This document shows, piece after piece, positions 1-8,680 of a DNA stretch of 64,000 nucleotides (within the stretch, counting starts at the first letter, position 1; every line of letters begins with the position of its first letter). Position numbers and translations under genes: made by a program. Source of the stretch: Sorangium cellulosum So0157-2 (lineage in GTDB: Bacteria > Myxococcota_A > Polyangia > Polyangiales > Polyangiaceae); the NCBI RefSeq assembly GCF_000418325.1, contig NC_021658.1, positions 8,074,001 through 8,138,000 on the forward strand, read 5' to 3'. Below the pieces are notes generated by a model. The model ran no database searches, was not told where the DNA came from, and saw only the letters and a program-made list of their open reading frames with translations.

Positions 1-1350
1 GTTGAGCCCGCGGCAGCACCCCCCACCCAGGTTGCGCCCCCGCCGATGCGGGGCTGGCTGGTCGCGCCGTTCATCGGCCGGAGCGGCGAGAACCTCGGCC
101 TCATCCACCTCTGCGACAAGCGCGACGGGGAGTTCACCGAGAGCGACGAGGCGATCCTCGTCCAGCTCGCGCACCTCGCGTCCGTCGCCATCGAAAATGC
201 CCAGCTCTACGACCAGCTCCGCGACCAGGATCGGCGGAAGGACGAGTTCCTCGCCACGCTCGCCCACGAGCTGCGGAACCCGCTCGCCCCCATCCGGACC
301 GGCCTCGAGATCCTCAAGGTCGCCGGCAGCGCGGACCAGGCCCGCAAAATCCTGGACATGATGGACCGGCAGGTCGGGCACATGGTCCGCATGGTCGACG
401 ACCTGCTCGACGTCTCCCGGATCACCCGCGGCAAGGTGGAGCTGCGCAAGGAGCGCATCGATCTCCGGGCCGTCCTGAACAGCGCCCTGGAGACGAGCCG
501 CCCGCTGATCGAGGCGGCGGCGCACGAGCTCGCGGTCCGGCTCCCGCCGGCCCCTCTCCTGCTCGACGCCGACCCGACCCGGCTCGCCCAGGTGTTCGCG
601 AACCTCCTTAACAACGCGGCCAAGTACACCCCGGCCGGCGGCAGCATCCGGCTCGCCGCCCAGCGGGACGGGGCCGCGGTGGTCGTCCGGGTCGCCGACA
701 ACGGGGTTGGGATCCCGGCCGACATGCTGTCGAACGTGTTCGACATGTTCACCCAGGTTGGCCGCTCGATCGACCGGGCCCAGGGCGGCCTCGGGATCGG
801 GCTCACCCTCGTGAAGCGCCTGGTCGAGCTGCACGGCGGCTCGATCCACGCCGAGAGCGACGGCGCCGGCCGCGGCTCCACGTTCGCGATCCGCCTCCCC
901 CTCGCCGCCGCCGAGGAGGCCGCGCCGAGGCGATCGTTCGCCGGCGCTGCGAGCGTCGCCCCCCCGGCCGCCCTCCGCATCCTCGTCGTGGACGACAGCG
1001 TCGATGGGGCGGAGAGCCTGGCCCTGCTCCTCCGGATATCAGGCCACGAGACCCGGGCGGTCCACACCGGCCCTGACGCGCTGACCGCGACCCGGGAGCT
1101 CGGCGCCGACATCGTGTTCCTGGACATCGGCTTGCCGGGCATGAACGGCTACGAGGTGGCCCGGCGCCTCCGGGCGGAGCCCGATCGGAGCGGCCTCTTC
1201 CTCGTGGCGCTCACCGGCTGGGGCACGGAGGACGACCGGCGGCAGGCCCGCGAGGCGGGGTTCGACCACCACCTGACCAAGCCGGTGGACACGGCCGAGG
1301 TGAAGCGGCTCGTCGCGCGCGTCGCCGCGGCCCGCCGGCAGGGCGGCTGA
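1..1350 (+). CDS. Hybrid sensor histidine kinase, 3' part (GAF-HisKA-HATPase-REC)
   Basis: The reading frame is open from the first base, so the 5' end lies outside the window; 449 residues are visible. In order: the end of a GAF-type sensor domain (to about residue 70), a HisKA dimerisation box with the phospho-acceptor His at about residue 89 in HELRNP, a HATPase_c domain (N box NLLNNAAKY, G1 DNGVGIP, G2 GLGIGLTLV), a short linker, and a receiver domain from about residue 327 with VVDDS, phospho-acceptor Asp at about 375 in DIGLPG and a conserved Lys in TKPVD. It should autophosphorylate on His and pass the phosphate to its own receiver Asp. No transmembrane segment is seen in the visible part and no cognate output regulator lies nearby. 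The signal sensed is unknown. Confidence 0.93.
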   Translation, partial: VEPAAAPPTQVAPPPMRGWLVAPFIGRSGENLGLIHLCDKRDGEFTESDEAILVQLAHLASVAIENAQLYDQLRDQDRRKDEFLATLAHELRNPLAPIRTGLEILKVAGSADQARKILDMMDRQVGHMVRMVDDLLDVSRITRGKVELRKERIDLRAVLNSALETSRPLIEAAAHELAVRLPPAPLLLDADPTRLAQVFANLLNNAAKYTPAGGSIRLAAQRDGAAVVVRVADNGVGIPADMLSNVFDMFTQVGRSIDRAQGGLGIGLTLVKRLVELHGGSIHAESDGAGRGSTFAIRLPLAAAEEAAPRRSFAGAASVAPPAALRILVVDDSVDGAESLALLLRISGHETRAVHTGPDALTATRELGADIVFLDIGLPGMNGYEVARRLRAEPDRSGLFLVALTGWGTEDDRRQAREAGFDHHLTKPVDTAEVKRLVARVAAARRQGG

Positions 1351-1529
1351 CGGCGGGCGCGCGCCCGGCGCTCGCTCGACGACGATCGCGACTTGTAGAG
1401 CTCGCGGAATCGGGCGAAGAGCTCCATCATCTCCAGCGCGGTCGCCGTGTCCGCCGCTCTCCCTCGGCGCTGTGCTCTCCTCTTTACCCACGGTCCCGCA
1501 CTCTCGACTTGCTCTCGACGGAGACGACC

Positions 1530-3203
1530 ATGCCCTTCCGACTTTCATTGTCGTACACCATTCTCCTGGGCCTGCTCGCTGCTGCCTGCAGCTCGAGTGA
1601 GCCCGCCCCGGGTGGCCTCGGCGGCGCCGGTGGCGCTGGCGGCGCTGGTGGCTCCGGTGGCGCAGGCGGCTCCGGCGGCTCCGGCGGCGAGCCGGGTCCC
1701 CTGCTCATCCAGACGGAGGCGGGTCCGGTGGAGGGCGCCGTCGTCGGCGCGACGCGCACCTTCCTCGGCATTCCGTACGCAGCGCCGCCGGTCGGCGAGC
1801 TGCGCTGGAAGTCGCCCGCGCCGCACGAGCCGTGGACCGAGCCGCGCAAGGCGCTGGAGGTGGGCGTCCCCTGCGCGCAGCTCAACCTGCTCACGCCCGG
1901 CTTCAACGAGAGCTCGGGAGAGGACTGCCTCACCTTGAACGTCTGGACGCCCGAGCGCCCGGCGTCCTCGTCCTTGCCCGTCCTCGTCTGGATTCACGGC
2001 GGCGGCTTCGAGATGGGGAGCAGCGCGGAGGCCGATTACGACGGCCGTCGCCTCTCGGAGACGACCGACTCGGTGGTGGTCACCCTCAATTACCGCCTCG
2101 GTCCGCTCGGGTTCCTCGCCCTCCCGGAGCTCAAGTCGGAGGATCCCGATCACCCCTCGACGGGCGCGTACGGCCTCGAGGATCAGCGCGCCGCGCTCGA
2201 GTGGATCAAGGCCAACATCGACGCCTTCGGCGGGGATCCGGGCAAGGTCACCCTGTTCGGCGAGTCCGCGGGCGGCATCAGCGTCTGCATGCACCTGGTG
2301 TCGCCGCCGAGCAAAGGCCTGTTCCAGCGCGCCATCATCGAGAGCGGGCCGTGCGACTCCGCCGCGGACGAGGCCACGGCCACAGCGCAGGGGCAGGAGC
2401 TCGTCGAGGCGCTGGGCTGCGCCGACGCGCCTTCGGTCCTCGAGTGCCTGCGCGACAAGCCGGCCGAGGAGGTCATGAGCGCGCTCCCGCCGGGCGAAGC
2501 CTTCCTCGTGGGCGCCGGCCCGACCTGGTTCCCGGTCATCGACGGCTGGAACCTCCCCGACCTGCCAGGCAAGCTCCTCGAGGCCGGGAGCTTCGAGAAG
2601 ATGCCGACGATCATCGGCAGCAACGGCGACGAGGGCTCGCTCTTCGTCACGCTCTGGGGCGAGTCCGCGACGATCGCCGACGAGGCCGATTTCGTGACGT
2701 TCGCGGACAGCCTCGCCCCCGGCCACGGCGAGGAGGTGGTGGCGAATTACCCGAGCGACACGTACGGCTCGGCGCAGGCGGCGGCGACCGCGGCGCTGGG
2801 CGACTCGATGTTCGTGTGCCCGACGCGGCGCGCGGCGCGCGCCATCGCGAGCGGCGGCGCGGCGACGTATCTTTATCACTTCACCCACGCGCCCGAGAGC
2901 TCGCTGCTCGGCGAGCTCGGCGCCTTCCATTCGGCCGAGATCCGGTACGTGTTCGGCAACCCGGGGCTGCTCGTGTCAGAGCCGCTGACCGAGGACGAGC
3001 TCGAGCTCTCGCAGGCGCTCATGGGGTACTGGTCGCGCCACGCGGAGACCGGAGACCCGAACGGCGAAGATGCGGCCGAATGGCCGAGGTACGACGCGGA
3101 GACGGACGAGAACATCGTCCTCGACATGACCATCTCTCAGGAGGCCGGGCTGAAGAAGGACCTCTGCGACATGTGGGACAGCTTCGCCGCGGCGGCTCCC
3201 TGA
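1530..3203 (+). CDS. Secreted type-B carboxylesterase lipoprotein
   Basis: 557 residues. The ATG at 1530 is chosen over an upstream in-frame TTG (1509) because a GGAG lies six bases before it and a lipoprotein signal begins there: hydrophobic core, then AAAC with the lipidated Cys at residue 20. A Gly/Ala/Ser linker follows (about 25-55), then a carboxylesterase/para-nitrobenzyl esterase domain. Visible hallmarks are the EDCLTLNVW signature, the oxyanion-hole HGGGF and the nucleophile elbow GESAGG with Ser at about 246. It probably hydrolyses carboxylic esters outside the cytoplasm, anchored to a membrane; the natural substrate cannot be read from sequence. It appears to be a single-gene unit. 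Confidence 0.92.
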   Translation: MPFRLSLSYTILLGLLAAACSSSEPAPGGLGGAGGAGGAGGSGGAGGSGGSGGEPGPLLIQTEAGPVEGAVVGATRTFLGIPYAAPPVGELRWKSPAPHEPWTEPRKALEVGVPCAQLNLLTPGFNESSGEDCLTLNVWTPERPASSSLPVLVWIHGGGFEMGSSAEADYDGRRLSETTDSVVVTLNYRLGPLGFLALPELKSEDPDHPSTGAYGLEDQRAALEWIKANIDAFGGDPGKVTLFGESAGGISVCMHLVSPPSKGLFQRAIIESGPCDSAADEATATAQGQELVEALGCADAPSVLECLRDKPAEEVMSALPPGEAFLVGAGPTWFPVIDGWNLPDLPGKLLEAGSFEKMPTIIGSNGDEGSLFVTLWGESATIADEADFVTFADSLAPGHGEEVVANYPSDTYGSAQAAATAALGDSMFVCPTRRAARAIASGGAATYLYHFTHAPESSLLGELGAFHSAEIRYVFGNPGLLVSEPLTEDELELSQALMGYWSRHAETGDPNGEDAAEWPRYDAETDENIVLDMTISQEAGLKKDLCDMWDSFAAAAP

Positions 3204-3287
3204 CGGCGGTCGCACGCCGGGCGGGGCGCGGGCGCCGTGATTGCGGCCCGGCGCCGGCGCGGGGCCGGCGCGCCTCGCGTCGAGGGC

Positions 3288-3355
3288 CACCGCCGCGCGC
3301 GCTGCCGGGGCGATCGCCGCCGCGCGCGCTGCCGGGGCGATCGCCGCCGCGCGAT
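3288..3355. repeat. 27-bp tandem repeat, about 2.5 copies
   Basis: Two adjacent copies of a 27-bp GC-rich unit ending in GCCGGGGCGAT (3288-3314, 3315-3341) plus a partial third, immediately upstream of the Nudix gene. It could extend an upstream reading frame, but no protein feature supports coding. Confidence 0.75.
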
Positions 3356-3393
3356 CTCTAAGTACCGGTAGACATTATGCTATCCTCGCCGCC

Positions 3394-4026
3394 GTGCTCC
3401 CCTCCTACGACCTCGCCGCCATCATGGCCCGCCTCGAAGGGCGCGAGGCCGCGCTCGACGCGCTCACGCAGGAGCGTCAGGCCGCGGTCGCCGCGATCCT
3501 GCGAGCGCCGGTGGGATTTCTCGGCACGGCGCTCGATCCCGCGGGGAGCCCGGAGCCCGGCGAGGCCGAGCTCCTCCTGATCCGCCGCGCCGAGCACCCG
3601 GGCGATCCCTGGTCGGGGCACATGGCGCTCCCGGGCGGGCGGCGCGAGGAGCGCGACCAGAGCCTGCTCGCCACCGCGATCCGCGAGACGCACGAGGAGG
3701 TAGGGATCGACCTGGCGGCGCACGGCACCCTGCTCGCGCGCCTGCCCGACATCCCGGCGGTCGTCCGCGGGCGGCGCGTCGGGATGATCATCGCCCCGTT
3801 CGTGTTCGCGCTGCGCGCCACGCCGGATCTCACCCTGAGCGGCGAGGTGGCCGAGGCGCTCTGGACGCCGCTCGGGCCGCTCGCGCGCGGCGAGCGCACC
3901 TCGAGCTACGCGTACACGCACGAGGGGAACGTCCTCCAGCTCCCATGCCTGCGCGTGGACGAGCGGGTCGTCTGGGGCCTGACCTACCTCATGCTGGAGC
4001 AGCTCTTCGCGCTGCTCCACCGCTGA
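3394..4026 (+). CDS. Nudix hydrolase, CoA-pyrophosphatase (NudL) type
   Basis: 210 residues from a GTG at 3394; an ATG at 3424 is the alternative. Neither has a good Shine-Dalgarno, but TATGCT/TATCCT-like -10 sequences lie 13-18 bases before the GTG, which would suit a near-leaderless message. The Nudix helix reads GGRREERDQSLLATAIRETH followed by EEVGI, giving the REUXEEXGU metal-binding core; an Asp sits near the upstream acidic position, a form seen in NudL-type proteins. Such enzymes hydrolyse nucleoside diphosphates linked to another moiety, often CoA or acyl-CoA, in the cytoplasm. The length fits the family. The CoA preference is inferred only from overall resemblance. Confidence 0.85.
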   Translation: MLPSYDLAAIMARLEGREAALDALTQERQAAVAAILRAPVGFLGTALDPAGSPEPGEAELLLIRRAEHPGDPWSGHMALPGGRREERDQSLLATAIRETHEEVGIDLAAHGTLLARLPDIPAVVRGRRVGMIIAPFVFALRATPDLTLSGEVAEALWTPLGPLARGERTSSYAYTHEGNVLQLPCLRVDERVVWGLTYLMLEQLFALLHR

Positions 4027-4125
4027 GCCGCCGGCCGGGCGCTCGCGGCCCGGACGACCGCCGGCGCGGTCCGGAGCCGGCGTGGCGTCGCCGCGCCCCT
4101 CACGCCCCCCGGGGGCGCGTGCTCC

Positions 4126-6219
4126 TCAGAACCCGCCCTCGATCGCGATCCCCGGCATCGTGACCGGCCCGATCGTCTGCGGCGTGCACCCGCTGTCGTC
4201 GCAGCTCACGTCGAACACCTCCTTGGCGAGCGTCGCGTTCTGCACGTCGAGCACGAGGCCGAGGTAGCTCCGCGCGCTGAGCGCCCAGCGCTTCGACAGG
4301 CGCATGTCGAGCCGGTAGAACGGCTGGATCCGATCCGGGTGCTCGCGCGGGGGGCGGCCCGGGGCGGCCTCGTCGGCGGGAAAGCCGGTGTAGAACACGT
4401 GGCGGATCCCGGCGCGCCACCCCTCGCCGAGGTCGTAGAGCAGCGCGACGTGCGCGACGTGCGTCCGGTCGTAGGCCGAGGGGATCGTCGCCTCGCCGCG
4501 CGTGCGCGTGGAGCGCGACAGCGTGTACGACGCCAGGAAGAACATGTCGCGGCGCAGCGCCCCCCGCGCGCCGAGCTCCAGGCCGTAGGTGTCGCCGAGG
4601 CTGCGCGTGAGGAAGCGCTCCGTGCTGAGGTTCGTGCCGCGCCCGGTGCCGATCGGATCGCTCAGGCCGAAGGTCACCTGCCGGAACGCCGTGGCGCTGA
4701 AGTTGACCGGGCCCACGCTGGCCTCGACGCCGAAGCTCGACTGCAGGCTGCGCTGCAGGCCCCCCGGGATGCCGCCGATCTGGAGCGCCGGCAGCGGGGC
4801 GAGGCCGGGCAGCTGCGAGGCGACGCCGAAGGCCGGGATGAGCCGCACGTGCTCGCCGACGCCGAAGCGGCCGACGATCCTCGGGTCCACGGCGACGGCG
4901 GTGCGGCCGAGCGACGTGTAGTGGTCCACGCGCACGCCGGGCGTGAGGGTCGAGCGCTCGCCGAGCACGAGCAGCGCGTCGGCCCACGCGCCCAGCGCGA
5001 GATCGAGCCGGCTGCGGAAGAGCTCGGGGAAGCTCTCGTCGAGCTGCTCCGTGCCCTCGGCGGGCTCGTCGTCGCCCTCGGCGGGCTCGCCGTCCGTCGG
5101 CGGGCTCGGGCGCGGGGTCACCTGGTAGCGGTCGACCGCCGCGTCGGCCCCGGCCCGCAGGAGCGCGCGCCCGCCGAGGATCGGCCGCGCCAGGCTCACC
5201 CGCGCGTTGAGCTTCCAGGCCTGCGCGCTCTCCACGCCGACCCCGCGCGACTGGTCGAGCCCGAGGGTGAGCGCCGCGCGGACGCGCGCGCCCGAGGCGT
5301 CCTCGCGGTCGTAGCGCAGGTCCAGGCGGTGGAAGTCGCTGTCGAGCAGGACGTTGGTCGCCTCGGCGCCGCCGTCCTCGTCGATGCTGGCGAGGTAGTC
5401 GTAGGCGCCGAAGGCGAAGACGGTGAAGCGCTCCTCCGGGCCGAGCCGGTAGGTCACCCGTCCCTGGTAGTCGGCGTAGCCCACGTCGACGCTCGGCACG
5501 AGCGCCGAGGTGAGCGCCGCGCCGGCGGCGTAGTGGCCTCCCACGAGGACGTGCGTGTCCCGGTCCACCGGGCCCTCGACGACGCCGCCGAGGTCGATGA
5601 ACCGGAGGCTCCCCTCCCCGCGCCAGACGTCGGACGGCGGCGCGCTCTCGGCCTCGATCGCCGCGCCGGCGAGCCGCCCGATGTCGGCGGGATAGGGGCC
5701 GAGGTGCATCTCGACGCGCTGGACCATCGAGGCCGGGATGACGCTGGGGCCGGCGCCCACGTGGAAGAGGAGCGGGACCTGGATGCCGTTGAAGAAGTAG
5801 CCGATGTTCCCGGGCGGCGCGCCGCGGATGTAGTAGTACGGCATGCCGCTCGCGATGGTGGTCACGCCGGGCTGGATCTCGATGGCGCGGTAGGGGTCTC
5901 CGAGCGCGCCGGGCAGCTCGCGGATGTCGCGCCGCGAGAGCGAGACGGAGCCCGGCGGGGCGCGGCTGCCCTCGACGGTCACCTCGATCCCGGCGGGCGC
6001 GGCGGGCGCGGCGGGCGAGGAGGCAGGCGCGGCGGGCGAGGAGGCCGCGTCGACCGGCACGGCGGGCGTGCCGGCAGCCTCGACCGGCGTGGTGGGCGCC
6101 CGCGGCTCGTCTGGCGGCGCGGCGGCCGTCGCCGGGGCGGGCTGGGGGTGCGCCTCGCCCGCGTGAGCGCTGGCGGCGGCGGCGATCGCGAAGGCGAGGA
6201 GTGCGCTGGAGGATCTCAC
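4126..6219 (-). CDS. TonB-dependent outer membrane receptor
   Basis: 697 residues. The frame is open further upstream, but the GTG at 6219 is chosen because it starts a signal peptide (RSSSALLAFAIAAAASAHA). A low-complexity Ala/Pro region (about 25-85) follows, then a plug domain with the typical stretches YYYIRGAPPGN, GIQVPLLFH and GPYPADIGRLAGA, then a long beta-barrel rich in alternating aromatic and polar residues, ending in a C-terminal Phe as outer-membrane barrels often do. It should import a ligand across the outer membrane using TonB energy. No TonB/ExbBD, substrate-binding protein or enzyme gene is adjacent, so the substrate is unknown. A terminator-bearing RNA-like element ends about 295 bp upstream on the same strand. 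Confidence 0.88.
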   Translation of the reverse strand: MRSSSALLAFAIAAAASAHAGEAHPQPAPATAAAPPDEPRAPTTPVEAAGTPAVPVDAASSPAAPASSPAAPAAPAGIEVTVEGSRAPPGSVSLSRRDIRELPGALGDPYRAIEIQPGVTTIASGMPYYYIRGAPPGNIGYFFNGIQVPLLFHVGAGPSVIPASMVQRVEMHLGPYPADIGRLAGAAIEAESAPPSDVWRGEGSLRFIDLGGVVEGPVDRDTHVLVGGHYAAGAALTSALVPSVDVGYADYQGRVTYRLGPEERFTVFAFGAYDYLASIDEDGGAEATNVLLDSDFHRLDLRYDREDASGARVRAALTLGLDQSRGVGVESAQAWKLNARVSLARPILGGRALLRAGADAAVDRYQVTPRPSPPTDGEPAEGDDEPAEGTEQLDESFPELFRSRLDLALGAWADALLVLGERSTLTPGVRVDHYTSLGRTAVAVDPRIVGRFGVGEHVRLIPAFGVASQLPGLAPLPALQIGGIPGGLQRSLQSSFGVEASVGPVNFSATAFRQVTFGLSDPIGTGRGTNLSTERFLTRSLGDTYGLELGARGALRRDMFFLASYTLSRSTRTRGEATIPSAYDRTHVAHVALLYDLGEGWRAGIRHVFYTGFPADEAAPGRPPREHPDRIQPFYRLDMRLSKRWALSARSYLGLVLDVQNATLAKEVFDVSCDDSGCTPQTIGPVTMPGIAIEGGF

Positions 6220-6513
6220 GCGGGTGTCGTCGATGCGCGCCGCCGGGGAGATGGGAGAGCCGCCTCCTGGCGCCCGGGGAGTTAGCAGCTCCAGCCGCGC
6301 GGCGGAAGCCGGCGAGGCGCGACGCGATCCTGCCGCCGAGGACATCGCCGCTCCGGGCGGCCCCGGCCACCTCGGGCGCCCTGTTGCCTGGGCGTCGCCG
6401 CGCGGTACGCCGAGATAGACACGGGAAGCTTTTCGAAGAGCTGCCTGGCGCGGTCCGCCCGCTCGCATCGACGCTTGGCGGAGCGCCTCGGCGCGCGCCG
6501 CGTGAGCAGAGCA

Positions 6514-6660
6514 CAAAAAAAAACAGAGCGCCTATTCGACGGCGGGGGGGGAAGCCGTCACAGGCGCTCTGCCCTGCATACGTAGCAGGACACGGGCCAG
6601 GGCACATCCCGACATGTTTCCGGTAGTTATCCTAAGGGGTTGCCCGACTTCTTTGCGATC
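6514..6660 (-). ncRNA. Putative structured RNA with intrinsic terminator, copy 1
   Basis: About 146 bp with clear similarity to a second element at 7188-7332. Conserved blocks (plus strand) are TAGCAGGA (6583-6590), CGGGCCAGGG (6593-6602) and CCTAAGG (6631-6637). Read on the minus strand it ends in a long hairpin and a T run. The two copies differ by a compensating T-A to C-G change in the hairpin stem, which argues for selection on RNA structure. No convincing protein is encoded. No promoter was identified. It resembles no RNA family I can name. Confidence 0.5.
6515..6571 (-). terminator. Rho-independent terminator, copy 1
   Basis: Outer 10-bp stem 6524-6533/6562-6571 (CAGAGCGCCT with its complement), inner 6-bp stem 6538-6543/6554-6559 (GACGGC/GCCGTC), and nine T residues on the minus strand (6515-6523). 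It would stop minus-strand transcription before the TonB receptor gene. Confidence 0.75.
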
Positions 6661-6757
6661 TTGAGATCGGCGCTTGCAAATCTGGCAGCTCGCTGCCGGG
6701 GCCGAGGGTGCTCGGTTGCGGCGACCGGCGCCCGCAGGCCCCGGCGCTCACCGCGGG

Positions 6758-7140
6758 CGCTCACCGGGGTTGGGTCGGCGCCGGGCGCTCACCGGGGTTG
6801 GGCATGCGCGGGCAGGAGCGCTCACCGGGGTTGGGTCGGCGCCGGGCGCTCACCGGGGTTGGGCATGCGCGGGCAGGAGCGCTCACCGGGGTTGGGTCGG
6901 CGCCGGGCGCTCACCGGGGTTGGGCATGCGCGGGCAGGAGCGCTCACCGGGGTTGGGTCGGCGCCGGGCGCTCACCGGGGTTGGGCATGCGCGGGCAGGA
7001 GCGCTCACCGGGGTTGGGTCGGCGCCGGGCGCTCACCGGGGTTGGGCATGCGCGGGCAGGAGCGCTCACCGGGGTTGGGTCGGCGCCGGGCGCTCACCGG
7101 GGTTGGGCATGCGCGGGCAGGAGCGCTCACCGGGGTTGGG
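6758..7140. repeat. 61-bp minisatellite, six units
   Basis: Six essentially identical 61-bp units start at 6758, 6819, 6880, 6941, 7002 and 7063, with a partial seventh at 7124. Each unit holds two half-units, both starting CGCTCACCGGGGTTGGG, followed by TCGGCGCCGGG (28 bp in all) or CATGCGCGGGCAGGAG (33 bp in all). Because 61 is not a multiple of three, all three forward frames read through as repeat peptides; these are artefacts. The array sits exactly between the two RNA-like elements. There are no variable spacers, so it is not a CRISPR. Confidence 0.95.
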
Positions 7141-7187
7141 GTTGCGGCGGCGTCTCGGTGAGCGCTGCGCCGGCCAGACCGGAGGCA

Positions 7188-7332
7188 CAAAAAAACAGAG
7201 CGCCCATTCGACGGCGGGGGGGGAAGCCGTCACGGGCGCTCTGTCCTCGTGATTAGCAGGATGCGGGCCAGGGTTCATCCCCGACAACTTCATGGGGTTA
7301 CCCCTAAGGACACCCCCGACACCTTTCGATCC
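7188..7332 (-). ncRNA. Putative structured RNA with intrinsic terminator, copy 2
   Basis: Diverged copy of the element at 6514-6660, same orientation. It shares TAGCAGGA (7254-7261), CGGGCCAGGG (7264-7273) and CCTAAGG (7313-7319), at closely matching spacing near the hairpin, and the terminal hairpin with T run. The sequence between the conserved blocks has drifted. Function and promoter are unknown. Confidence 0.5.
7189..7243 (-). terminator. Rho-independent terminator, copy 2
   Basis: Outer stem 7196-7205/7234-7243 (CAGAGCGCCC with its complement), inner stem 7210-7215/7226-7231 (GACGGC/GCCGTC), then seven T residues on the minus strand (7189-7195). The innermost outer-stem pair is C-G here and T-A in copy 1. 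Confidence 0.75.
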
Positions 7333-7430
7333 TGCGAACCCTGCTTTCAGTCCTGGCATGCCGGCAGCTGTGCCCGCATCGTCGCGGCTGCTCCGCCACG
7401 ACCGAGGACGACCAAGCGACCGCACCCGGG

Positions 7431-7465
7431 TTGACGAACCGTACATCGTACGTTACGTCGTACGC
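7431..7465 (+). promoter_or_regulatory. Probable regulated promoter of the epoxide hydrolase operon
   Basis: TTGACG (7431-7436) resembles a -35 box. The following 29 bases to the ATG are packed with CGTAC/GTACG half-sites (GTACATCGTACG, TTACGTCGTACG), a pattern like overlapping repressor operators of TetR type. The -10 is not clear. No regulator gene is adjacent. Confidence 0.4.
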
Positions 7466-8680
7466 ATGAGCTCTCCCTTGCCCGTGGACAGCGACATCCA
7501 ACCTTTCCGCATCGACATCCCGCAGGCCGCGCTCGACGATCTGCACGATCGCCTCGCCCGCACCCGCTGGCCCGACGAGCTGCCCTCCGCGGGCTGGTCG
7601 TACGGCGTCCCGCTCGGTTACTTGAAGGAGCTCGCCGCGTACTGGCGCACCACCTACGACTGGCGCAGGCACGAGGCGCGGCTGAACGAGCACCCGCAGT
7701 TCACGACGACGATCGGCGGCCAGCGGATCCACTTCCTCCACGTGCGCTCGCGCGAGCCCGGCGCGCTGCCGCTGATCGTGACGCACGGCTGGCCGAGCTC
7801 GGTCGTGGAGTACCTCGACGTCATCGGTCCGCTGACCGATCCCCGCGCCCACGGCGGCGATCCGGCGGACGCGTTCCACCTGATCATCCCCTCGCTCCCG
7901 GGATACGGGCTCTCCGGGCCGACCCGCGAGGCCGGCTGGGGCGCGCGCCGGATCGCCTGCGCCTGGGCAGAGCTCATGCGAAGGCTCGATTACCCGCGTT
8001 ACGGCGCCCAGGGCGGCGACTGGGGCACGTGGATCTCCCGCGAGGTCGGCCTCGTCGATCCCGAGCACGTGATCGGCGTGCACACGAACGGCCTCGTCTC
8101 GTGGCCGTCCGGAGATCCCGAGGAGCTCATTGGCCTGACCGACGCCGAGCAATCCCGGCTGAAGGCGGCGGACTATTACCTGCGGGAGCTGTACGGCTAC
8201 AAGAAGATCCAGTCGACCCGCCCCCAGACGCTGGCCTACGCCCTCTCGGATTCGCCGGTCGGCCAGCTCGCCTGGATCGTCGGCGTGCTCAAGGAATGGA
8301 CCGACTGCAAGGACACCCCCGAGGACGCCATCAGCCGCGATCGCATCCTCACGAACGTGATGCTGTACTGGCTCACCAACACGGCGGCCTCGTCGGCCCG
8401 CTCGTTCGTGGAGACCCCGGACACGCCGGACGACGCGGATCTCTCCGAGGTGAAGCCCTCGACCCTGCCCACCGGCGTCGCGGTGTTCCCGCGCGACATC
8501 ATCGCTCCGATCCGCAGGTTCGCCGCCCGCGACAACACGAACATCGTGCATTGGTCCGAGTTCGACCGCGGCGGCACCTTCGCGGCCATGGAAGAGCCCG
8601 ACCTGTTCATCGGCGACGTGCGCGCCTTCTTCCGCCGCTTCCGCGGGGGCGCGACCGGCGCGAAAGCGGTGATCTCATGA
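7466..8680 (+). CDS. Epoxide hydrolase (EHN / alpha-beta hydrolase)
   Basis: 404 residues from the ATG at 7466; the frame stays open upstream but the operator-like promoter lies there. The N-terminal epoxide-hydrolase domain (about 1-110) includes IQPFRIDIPQAALDDL, RLARTRWPDE and DWRRHEARLN. The alpha/beta-hydrolase core follows, with HGWP (oxyanion side), PSLPGYGLSG and the nucleophile elbow GGDWG, whose Asp would form the ester intermediate with the epoxide. It should hydrolyse epoxides to vicinal diols in the cytoplasm. It overlaps the next gene by four bases (ATGA), so the two are co-translated. The physiological epoxide is unknown. Confidence 0.92.
   Translation: MSSPLPVDSDIQPFRIDIPQAALDDLHDRLARTRWPDELPSAGWSYGVPLGYLKELAAYWRTTYDWRRHEARLNEHPQFTTTIGGQRIHFLHVRSREPGALPLIVTHGWPSSVVEYLDVIGPLTDPRAHGGDPADAFHLIIPSLPGYGLSGPTREAGWGARRIACAWAELMRRLDYPRYGAQGGDWGTWISREVGLVDPEHVIGVHTNGLVSWPSGDPEELIGLTDAEQSRLKAADYYLRELYGYKKIQSTRPQTLAYALSDSPVGQLAWIVGVLKEWTDCKDTPEDAISRDRILTNVMLYWLTNTAASSARSFVETPDTPDDADLSEVKPSTLPTGVAVFPRDIIAPIRRFAARDNTNIVHWSEFDRGGTFAAMEEPDLFIGDVRAFFRRFRGGATGAKAVIS

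Noticed and set aside
1149..1430. Minus-strand frame starting MMELFARFRELYKS
   Set aside because: The first 15 residues look protein-like, but it overlaps the kinase gene and the rest is Arg-rich shadow sequence.
6758..7140. CRISPR-like array
   Set aside because: The unit is fully repeated with no variable spacers, so it is a minisatellite.
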